A stretch of 6,447 nt of DNA from Balneolales bacterium (lineage in GTDB: Bacteria; Bacteroidota; Rhodothermia; Balneolales; Natronogracilivirgulaceae). The position numbers and the translations under genes were made by a program. The stretch covers positions 1 to 6,447 of the forward strand of contig SLLW01000206.1 of assembly GCA_007133875.1 (NCBI GenBank), given 5' to 3'. Below, in pieces: positions 1 through 5,679 of this stretch. Below the pieces are notes generated by a model, which did no database searches, was not told where the DNA came from, and saw only the letters and a list, made by a program, of their open reading frames with translations. Each line of letters opens with the position of its first letter. Position 1 is the stretch's first letter.

Positions 1-545
1 GGCAAAAGTTTGCCAACCTTCGGCTGCTGTATACCTACATGTATTGTCACCCGGGGAAAAAACTGCTGTTTATGGGGGCAGAAATCGCACAATGGTCGGA
101 GTGGAACAGCGAAAAATCATTAGACTGGGGATTGCTGAATTACGAGCGTCATAAAGGCATGCAAACCCTTGTCAAGGATCTCAACGCCATATATAGCGAA
201 CAGAAACCGTTGCATCAGATCGATTTTGACTGGAGCGGGTTCCAGTGGGTCGATTTCACCGATGCGGACAGCGGTATCATTGCGTTCATCAGAAGAGGTA
301 AAAATGACTATGACAACGTCGTTTGTATTTTTAACTTTACACCCCAGGTGCATTACAACTACACGATTGGTGTTCCAAGAGAGGGTACGTACCGAACGAT
401 CTTCAACAGTGATTCTGAATTCTATGGAGGCAGCAATTTCGGTAATACAGAACTGAACGCTATCGAGGGAGAGTGGCACAATCAACCCGCAAGCATAAAG
501 ATCAATATTCCTCCTCTGGCAGGGATCATCATCAAATCAATGTAA
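1..545 (+). CDS. glgB: 1,4-alpha-glucan branching enzyme, C-terminal part (5' end outside window)
   Basis: This is the last 181 codons (first full codon at base 3, stop TAA at 543-545) of a glycogen branching enzyme. GlgB is a cytoplasmic GH13 enzyme that cuts alpha-1,4-glucan and re-attaches the fragment by an alpha-1,6 bond. The visible part starts in the final section of the (beta/alpha)8 barrel: QKFANLR, PGKKLLFMGAEIAQWSEWN and SLDWGLL match the E. coli GlgB segment that follows the last catalytic aspartate. A C-terminal all-beta domain then runs from about KPLHQIDFD to the end, with FTPQVHYNY, FNSDSEFYGGSNFGN and the terminal PPLAGIIIKSM. The catalytic Asp/Glu/Asp residues lie upstream of the window and cannot be checked. 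The remaining length (about 180 residues after QKFANLR) matches E. coli GlgB, so the 3' end is intact. malQ begins 15 bp downstream, which suggests co-transcription. Confidence 0.96.
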   Translation, partial: QKFANLRLLYTYMYCHPGKKLLFMGAEIAQWSEWNSEKSLDWGLLNYERHKGMQTLVKDLNAIYSEQKPLHQIDFDWSGFQWVDFTDADSGIIAFIRRGKNDYDNVVCIFNFTPQVHYNYTIGVPREGTYRTIFNSDSEFYGGSNFGNTELNAIEGEWHNQPASIKINIPPLAGIIIKSM

Positions 546-560
546 ACGACGCAGGTATTT

Positions 561-2105
561 ATGAAATTCGTAAGATCATGTGGTACGCTTGTCCATCCCA
601 CATCATTTCCGTCTGAATATGCTATAGGCGATTTGGGTGACGGTGCATACCGGTTTATCGATTATCTAGAGCAAACACATCAGGGGGTGTGGCAAATCCT
701 GCCCCTGGGTCCGACCGGATTCGGGAACTCCCCATATGCCAGTTATTCCGCCTTTGCCGGAAATCCTTATCTGATCAGCCCCGAATTGCTCAAAGAGAAA
801 GGATTGCTCCACGAAGATGAGCTGGCCCCGATGAGGGTACCCCAAAGTGATACAGTCGATTACGATAAAGCATATGCCATCAAGGATCATCTGTTGAAGA
901 TTGCTTGCCAGCGATTTTATGAGAAAAAAGATCCCAAAGAGCAGAAACGCTTCAAATCCTTTAAAAAGGAAAATGCCGGCTGGCTTGACGAGTACGTCCA
1001 TTTTATGGCGTGCCTGATAGATAATGACCGCAAACCCTGGAACCAGTGGGAAGAGGGATTGGCTCGTCGTGAGAAAAAGGCTCTTGCTGCCAGTAAAAAA
1101 GAGCAAAAGGCAGCCATTGAATCTCAGTACTGGGTCCAGTTCGAGTTTTTCGACCAGTGGATGAACCTGCGGAAATACGCGAACGATAAAAACATCAAAA
1201 TCATTGGGGATATCCCGATTTTTGTTGACCATAACAGTTCGGATGTCTGGGCAAATAAACGCTATTTTGAAGTGGATGAAACAGGCAACCGGATTCTGGT
1301 TTCGGGCGTCCCTCCGGACTATTTCAGCGAAACGGGACAACTTTGGGGAAATCCGTTATACCGGTGGAAGGAGCTCGAAAAAGATGGTTATCAATGGTGG
1401 CTCGACCGGTTCCGCCAGATGTTTCATATGTTCGACGCCATCCGGGTGGACCATTTCCGGGGTTTTGAGGCGTACTGGGAGGTGCAGGCAGATGCTGAAA
1501 CAGCACAGAACGGACGATGGGTCAAGGGCCCGGGAGAAAAACTTTTTCACGCCATTGAAAAAGAGATGGGGAAACTTCCTATTATTGCCGAAGACCTTGG
1601 CGTAATTACTCCGCCGGTCGTCGAATTGAGGGACCGTTTCAATTTTCCCGGGATGAAAGTGCTTCAGTTTGCTTTTGATGATCCGGGGAACGGATTCCTG
1701 CCCCACAATTACGGAAGTTCCAATTGTGTGGTCTATTCCGGTACTCATGATAACGACACATCGCTTGGCTGGTATTTACAGGCGCCTGAAGGAGAACAAA
1801 ATTATCTCAGGGAGTATACCCGTTCGGACGGATCGGATGTCAGTTGGCAGCTGATCAGGCTTGGGATGCTGTCGGTTGCAAATCAGGCAATCTTTCCGTT
1901 GCAGGATTTTATGGAACTTGACGGGGAGCACCGCATGAACTTTCCCGGTACCACAGAGAATAACTGGATGTGGCGATATACGGATGAAATGCTTGGCCGG
2001 GTCGATCAGGAGGCCATCCGGCATATTGTCGCCATCAGCAACCGGAATGTCAGAGATGCACGGGGTGATTCCAATATATCAGATATTCATGCAGATGAAT
2101 CCTGA
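561..2105 (+). CDS. malQ: 4-alpha-glucanotransferase (amylomaltase / disproportionating enzyme, GH77)
   Basis: A complete 514-residue GH77 enzyme that transfers alpha-1,4-glucan segments between maltooligosaccharides in the cytoplasm. The size fits the short (about 500-residue) amylomaltases and not the roughly 690-residue E. coli form. Family landmarks in order: WQILPLGPTGFGNSPYAS near residue 44, GDIPIFVDHNSSDVW from 216, and the 250s-loop region SGVPPDYFSETGQLWGNP from 248. The catalytic nucleophile is D297 in RVDHFRG, the acid/base is E344 in IIAEDLG, and the third conserved acid is D397 in GTHDNDT. All three are present, so the enzyme should be active. The ATG at 561 places the conserved N-terminus (CGTLVHPTSFPS) at the expected distance. 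The only Shine-Dalgarno-like bases are AGG at 553-555. The final ~20 residues (from about NVRDARGDS) look like a poorly conserved tail. It sits directly behind glgB, consistent with glycogen building or remodelling. Confidence 0.97.
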   Translation: MKFVRSCGTLVHPTSFPSEYAIGDLGDGAYRFIDYLEQTHQGVWQILPLGPTGFGNSPYASYSAFAGNPYLISPELLKEKGLLHEDELAPMRVPQSDTVDYDKAYAIKDHLLKIACQRFYEKKDPKEQKRFKSFKKENAGWLDEYVHFMACLIDNDRKPWNQWEEGLARREKKALAASKKEQKAAIESQYWVQFEFFDQWMNLRKYANDKNIKIIGDIPIFVDHNSSDVWANKRYFEVDETGNRILVSGVPPDYFSETGQLWGNPLYRWKELEKDGYQWWLDRFRQMFHMFDAIRVDHFRGFEAYWEVQADAETAQNGRWVKGPGEKLFHAIEKEMGKLPIIAEDLGVITPPVVELRDRFNFPGMKVLQFAFDDPGNGFLPHNYGSSNCVVYSGTHDNDTSLGWYLQAPEGEQNYLREYTRSDGSDVSWQLIRLGMLSVANQAIFPLQDFMELDGEHRMNFPGTTENNWMWRYTDEMLGRVDQEAIRHIVAISNRNVRDARGDSNISDIHADES

Positions 2106-2176
2106 CCGCTTTAGTCTCAAGGCAATATTTCGTATATTAACAGAATGCTCAAAACGGCCAGTCTTTGCCATTTCGT

Positions 2177-2199
2177 TGGTGGAAGAGAAATTGCCACCA
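2177..2199 (+). repeat. Short perfect inverted repeat (6-bp arms)
   Basis: TGGTGG at 2177-2182 pairs perfectly with CCACCA at 2194-2199 across an 11-nt loop. No T-run follows, so it is not an intrinsic terminator. It could be an operator or an mRNA hairpin, or chance; arms of 6 bp are weak evidence. Confidence 0.3.
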
Positions 2200-2219
2200 T
2201 GTGAACTTTGGTCAATATT
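2191..2219 (+). promoter_or_regulatory. Weak candidate promoter for the downstream operon
   Basis: TTGCCA (2191-2196, five of six matches to TTGACA) is followed after 17 bp by AATATT (2214-2219, four of six matches to TATAAT). A TAnnTTTG box of the Bacteroidetes type was not found exactly in this region; the nearest is a TA followed by TTTTTTG at 2254-2262. The candidate lies upstream of the terminator-like hairpin, so a transcript from it would have to pass that hairpin. Promoter consensus in this lineage is uncertain, so this is a guess. Confidence 0.2.
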
Positions 2220-2224
2220 ACCCG

Positions 2225-2261
2225 GAAACCGCTTTACCGGTTCGGTTTCATACTATTTTTT
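2225..2261 (+). terminator. Candidate rho-independent terminator downstream of malQ
   Basis: GAAACCG (2225-2231) pairs perfectly with CGGTTTC (2243-2249) across an 11-nt loop, and a run of six T follows at 2256-2261. A competing inner hairpin is possible: AACCG at 2227-2231 with CGGTT at 2238-2242. The 6-nt gap between stem and T-run and the modest stem length make it weak, but it is well placed to end the glgB-malQ transcript. Confidence 0.35.
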
Positions 2262-2314
2262 GTAGCAACAAACCGGAATGATAACAATCGTTCGGAACTG
2301 TGAATTGACAAACT

Positions 2315-3112
2315 ATGAAAATCCTATACGCGGCTGCTGAAATATCTCCATTTGCAAGGATGACCAATACAGCGGACCTTCTCCGTTTTTTACCGGCTTC
2401 TTTACAGGACAAAGGCTTTGAAATCCGTCTGTTATTACCCAAATATGGATCCATTAACGACCGAAGAAACAGGCTTCACGAAGTGATCCGCCTTGCAGGT
2501 ATCAAGGTTATCGTTGGGGAGAATGAGGAAAGTATGCGGATCAAGGTTGCCAGTATTCCCAATGCCAAGCTTCAGGTGTATTTCCTGGATAATGACACCT
2601 ATTTCAAACGTAAGGGCCTGTTCACCGACCCGCAAACCGAGAAATTTTTCCCGGATAACGATAAGCGGCTCGTTTTTTATAATAAGGGTGTTTTGGAAAC
2701 CGTTAGGAAGCTGGGTTGGAAGCCTGATGTTATTCATTGTCACGACTGGGCGTCCGGTTTTATTCCGGTATTTTTAAAGTCGATTTATAAAAACGACGAC
2801 AATTTTTCGAATACCAGGGTAGTTTTCAATGTCCACAGTGCTACCAACCATGGCATCTTTGATCCGGAGATTCTGGACATTATGGCATTTCCCGATGATT
2901 TTGACAAGAACTCCGTTATTTTTGAAGATGGAAAAGTGGATTTTCTCAAAGCGGGACTAAAATATGCGGATCATGTTGTTACCGGTAATGAACTGGGATC
3001 AGAGCTCGATCCTGTTTTCGAAGAACTGGGTGTAAAACCTGATAAAATACAGGGTTCACCCCAGGATGTATCCAGTAAATTCGCCGACTATTACAACAAA
3101 ATTACTGAATAA
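2315..3112 (+). CDS. Short glycogen/starch synthase-like protein (GT5 N-terminal domain only), function unknown
   Basis: A 265-residue protein related to the N-terminal Rossmann-like domain of GT5 glycogen/starch synthases. Recognisable pieces: KILYAAAEISPFA at the N-terminus, LLLPKYGSINDRRN near 39-52, DVIHCHDWASGFIP at 138-151 (counterpart of the HDWH region), VVFNVHS at 169-175 (counterpart of TVHN, His retained), and GLKYADHVVTGNE at 214-226 (counterpart of YADKVTTVSP). The KTGGLADV nucleotide-sugar motif is not intact: the aligned residues read RMTNTADL at 15-22, so the Lys and both Gly are gone. The C-terminal GT domain, which carries ADP-binding and catalytic residues, is absent; full-length GlgA is about 480 residues. 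Glucosyl transfer is therefore unlikely. I recall similar ~270-residue proteins in Bacteroidota, next to DUF4270 lipoprotein genes, so this is probably a real family and not a broken glgA. A regulatory or scaffold role is only a guess. The ATG at 2315 gives the expected N-terminus; no Shine-Dalgarno is seen. Confidence 0.88.
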   Translation: MKILYAAAEISPFARMTNTADLLRFLPASLQDKGFEIRLLLPKYGSINDRRNRLHEVIRLAGIKVIVGENEESMRIKVASIPNAKLQVYFLDNDTYFKRKGLFTDPQTEKFFPDNDKRLVFYNKGVLETVRKLGWKPDVIHCHDWASGFIPVFLKSIYKNDDNFSNTRVVFNVHSATNHGIFDPEILDIMAFPDDFDKNSVIFEDGKVDFLKAGLKYADHVVTGNELGSELDPVFEELGVKPDKIQGSPQDVSSKFADYYNKITE

Positions 3113-3130
3113 TCAGAGGTATTAATTTCT

Positions 3131-4336
3131 ATGTACACGTTTGACGGCAGGTTTACCCGTCTGACATTTTCCTTAATTCTGCTTCTTGCAGTATGGTTTC
3201 TTCCGGCTTGCGATGATACACCTGTTGTAGGGGGTAACCTGTCACCGGATGATGTAAATGTGGACGCCGATACGCTATTCGTAGATAATATATCTGTCGT
3301 TAGCTCACCATCTTTCAGCGGGAACCGGCCATTTGTAACTGCCGGTTATGTTAATGATCCCGTCTTTGGTGAGTTAGAGGCTACCGCTATGATCCGCCCG
3401 TCCATTTCCAGGCAACAGGAAGATTTTATCAGTGATGATGCACAGGCATTTATTGGTTTTGAAGTGGATCATATCTATGGATCCACATCGGAGAGTGCTG
3501 AATTTCAAATCGTAGAAATTGACCGGCGGTGGCGCAGTACAACCTGGCGTTATGACTCCATTCCTGCTCTTTCTGACCGGGTGGTTGCAGATTTCACGGT
3601 GACCGATACCGATTCGTTGAATATTCAGCTGCCGGATGAATGGCTGGACAAATATCGTGAAATTTTCCACAATACCTCATCTTCAGAGCGTGATTCCCTC
3701 TACCGTTCCGATATGCCCGGCCTCGCAATTATTCCGGCTGGTGGCAGTGACAAGCTGTTTTCTATAGGGATGGTGGATGCCCGACTGATTATAAATAACC
3801 ACGATGAAGATCTGGATGATTTGGAAAAATCATTTAGCAGCTGGGCAGTGAGCGTTCAGACGGAAATTGATGCCGATCAGGATGAAGAGGGGAGTGTAAC
3901 ACTATTGAACACCATGGGAGCCATGCTGGAAATCGATTTCCCGGTTACAGAAGAGTTTTTGGGAACAAGCAATTTTTCGCGTCTTGAACTTGTTATTTAT
4001 GAAGACACGCTATCCATGGATACCGATATTCATGGAGATTTTGTCAGGCCACGGTCACAAACTTCCCGTTTATATTATCTGGAACCTGAAGACCTGAACC
4101 TGGCGGTTGCCGTTGATCCGGTGCTTCAGGCTAACAGAAGGTCAGAGGACAGTTCGCACCGATACAATCTCACAAATTTTGCTACAGATCGAATTCATGG
4201 TTCTTCCAGTACACGAAAACTGTATCTGGCTTACGGATTTAATGACGGCCGCGTGATACCAATGAAATTTGGTGCTGCCGATAATCCGGAATTCCGGCCA
4301 CGTTTGCTAATTACAAGTATTTCACAACAGCAGTAA
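3131..4336 (+). CDS. DUF4270-like secreted lipoprotein
   Basis: A 401-residue predicted lipoprotein. A hydrophobic signal (about residues 11-24) ends in a lipobox L24-P25-A26-C27, followed by DD and a GGNLSPDD segment. The mature part contains GYVNDPVFGELEATA (residues 72-84); a 'D/N-P-xFG' turn at this position is what I remember from DUF4270 lipoproteins. Later, RRWRSTTWRYDSIP (132-145) and the end NPEFRPRLLITS resemble beta-sandwich surface domains of the DNRLRE/CBM96 kind. The first third to half of the protein is rich in Asp and Ser. There are no obvious catalytic motifs. It starts 18 bp after the GT5-like gene, with AGAGG (3115-3119) placed 11 nt before the ATG as the best ribosome-binding candidate in the operon. 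Its position after a short GlgA-like gene supports the DUF4270 assignment. Likely location is the outer membrane, either face; the substrate is unknown. Confidence 0.75.
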   Translation: MYTFDGRFTRLTFSLILLLAVWFLPACDDTPVVGGNLSPDDVNVDADTLFVDNISVVSSPSFSGNRPFVTAGYVNDPVFGELEATAMIRPSISRQQEDFISDDAQAFIGFEVDHIYGSTSESAEFQIVEIDRRWRSTTWRYDSIPALSDRVVADFTVTDTDSLNIQLPDEWLDKYREIFHNTSSSERDSLYRSDMPGLAIIPAGGSDKLFSIGMVDARLIINNHDEDLDDLEKSFSSWAVSVQTEIDADQDEEGSVTLLNTMGAMLEIDFPVTEEFLGTSNFSRLELVIYEDTLSMDTDIHGDFVRPRSQTSRLYYLEPEDLNLAVAVDPVLQANRRSEDSSHRYNLTNFATDRIHGSSSTRKLYLAYGFNDGRVIPMKFGAADNPEFRPRLLITSISQQQ

Positions 4337-4348
4337 TTCCGTTTTTTC

Positions 4349-5650
4349 ATGAAACAAATAGTAATAACAGCTGCAATTATCTCTGGCTTTCTGTTCGGAA
4401 CGATGGTTTCTGAATCAGAAGGAAATGATATCTGGAAAGGCGGTTCAATTTATTCGCAGTATGGCCTGGGTACGCCTCATGATTTCCGATCCATGTATGC
4501 TGATGGAATGGGGATTCATGGTACCGCCGTTTATGATAGGCGGATACCCGGGTTGGCAAATCCGGCATCCTGGTCGCGAACGGTGTTCACCAATATCAAT
4601 GGTGTATTTGAAATAAATAACTTTGAATCTACCATTGAGGGCAATCCGGTTACTACCTCTCAATTTCAAGCCGGCCCTATACAATTGGTATTCCCTGTCA
4701 AACGAGATCGCATAGGAATTTCATTTTCCATATCGCCATTGACTTCGGCCCGTTATACAACAATCAGCGAAAATCTGCTGGATCCCGGTCAGAACCATAC
4801 CAGAGAAGACCTCTCGTATTTTATTCTCAATAGTGGAAGTGGCGGCATGAATAAGATTGAAGCAGGTATAGGTGTTCGGCTTACCAGTGCAATCTCTGTG
4901 GGGTATGCACCATCACTGCTTCTTGGGGTTATTCACAGAGAACAGAATGTGGAGTTTGACCATGCAGACTACAGGCCGGTCAATCTTCGGGAATCCACAT
5001 CACATTACGGATTTGGTAACCGGTTCGGGATCTATATTGATACACAGAGTGCTTTTCGCCAGAACGATCGTCTTGCCGCAGGAGCCACTGTTTCCTTACC
5101 GGTAAATCTGCATTCTGAGCGAAGGCTTGAATCACGCATCAACGGCTCGGATGAAACAATCAACCCCGCTTCTTATTATGGTGACGGACAGGCCACATAT
5201 CCACTTGAAGCAAGTGCCGGATTTTCCTATAATTTGAATCCATACTTAATGATAAGTGCCGATGCCCTTTATCAAAACTGGGATGAATACACAAATTTCG
5301 AGGGAGAATCCGATCCATTTTTTACTGACAGAATGAAAATTGGCTTGGGTTCTCAATATGTTGCAGCACGCAGAGACGGAAACACCTTTTTTTCACGTTT
5401 TATTTATAGAATGGGAGTATCTTACGATACAGGTTCTCTAAAAATGGACGATAACAACACTATTGATACATTTTCGTTAAATGCAGGTATTGGAATTCCT
5501 TCAAGTCGAACCAATTCATCGATTAATATCAATGCAGAGTACGGTTTCCGTGGTACAGATTCCGGCGATTTAATTTCGGAAAGAGTATTTGCACTGAAAG
5601 TGTCATTCAATTTATCAGAACTTATGTTCATTCAACGACGGCTGCAATAG
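4349..5650 (+). CDS. Predicted outer-membrane beta-barrel protein (OmpP1/FadL-like architecture)
   Basis: A 433-residue exported protein. The first ~24 residues form a signal peptide (MKQIVITAAIISGFLFGT, then a polar VSESEG). The mature N-terminus has SIYSQYGLGTP (33-43), GMGIHGTAVYDRR (53-65) and LANPASWS (69-76). This pattern, 'xYSxxGxG...GMG...NPAS', is common in Bacteroidota outer-membrane proteins related to OmpP1/FadL and PorV. From about residue 80 the sequence alternates hydrophobic and polar residues with aromatic girdle positions (FSISPLTSARYTT, LEASAGFSYNLNPYLMISADALYQNW, SININAEYGFRG), as expected of amphipathic beta strands. It ends FALKVSFNLSELMFIQRRLQ, with the last strand followed by a basic tail and not by a terminal Phe. 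It starts 12 bp after the lipoprotein gene, in a T-rich context without a Shine-Dalgarno. Transport or scaffold roles both fit; the cargo is unknown. Confidence 0.8.
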   Translation: MKQIVITAAIISGFLFGTMVSESEGNDIWKGGSIYSQYGLGTPHDFRSMYADGMGIHGTAVYDRRIPGLANPASWSRTVFTNINGVFEINNFESTIEGNPVTTSQFQAGPIQLVFPVKRDRIGISFSISPLTSARYTTISENLLDPGQNHTREDLSYFILNSGSGGMNKIEAGIGVRLTSAISVGYAPSLLLGVIHREQNVEFDHADYRPVNLRESTSHYGFGNRFGIYIDTQSAFRQNDRLAAGATVSLPVNLHSERRLESRINGSDETINPASYYGDGQATYPLEASAGFSYNLNPYLMISADALYQNWDEYTNFEGESDPFFTDRMKIGLGSQYVAARRDGNTFFSRFIYRMGVSYDTGSLKMDDNNTIDTFSLNAGIGIPSSRTNSSININAEYGFRGTDSGDLISERVFALKVSFNLSELMFIQRRLQ

Positions 5651-5679
5651 GCAGATCGTAATGCATAAACATCATTATC

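Larger units (their letters stand above)
2106..2314 (+). other. Intergenic region between malQ and the GT5-like gene
   Basis: This 209-bp stretch is the only sizeable non-coding segment. I find no convincing ORF, tRNA or riboswitch in it. It contains a short dyad AATAT-N5-ATATT (2124-2138), an inverted repeat TGGTGG-N11-CCACCA (2177-2199), a weak promoter candidate (2191-2219) and a terminator candidate (2225-2261). It probably marks the boundary between the glgB-malQ unit and the downstream operon. Confidence 0.6.

Noticed and set aside
666..1340. 224-residue open frame on the minus strand
   Set aside because: It is fully antisense to malQ, whose frame has catalytic motifs and family-wide similarity. 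The antisense translation has no recognisable domain; it is a shadow of codon bias.
1356..1748. 130-residue minus-strand open frame
   Set aside because: Antisense to the most conserved part of malQ, with no recognisable motif.
2193..2201. GCCACCATG resembling a Kozak start context
   Set aside because: The window is bacterial by every other sign; the frame from this ATG (2199) closes at once with a TGA stop.
1984..2265. 93-residue + strand open frame spanning the malQ end and the gap
   Set aside because: It overlaps malQ in another frame. The malQ frame keeps family residues up to its own stop, so this is not a frameshifted tail of MalQ.
2305..2330. Perfect TTGACA (2305-2310) near the GT5-like start as a -35 box
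   Set aside because: The only -10-like hexamer (TATACG, 2325-2330) lies 14 bp downstream and inside the coding sequence, so a transcript would miss the start codon.
2315..3130. Short glgA-like gene as a frameshifted or truncated pseudogene
   Set aside because: No GT5 C-terminal motifs appear in any frame downstream. The following gene has its own lipoprotein signal after 18 bp, and short relatives of similar length are known to me.
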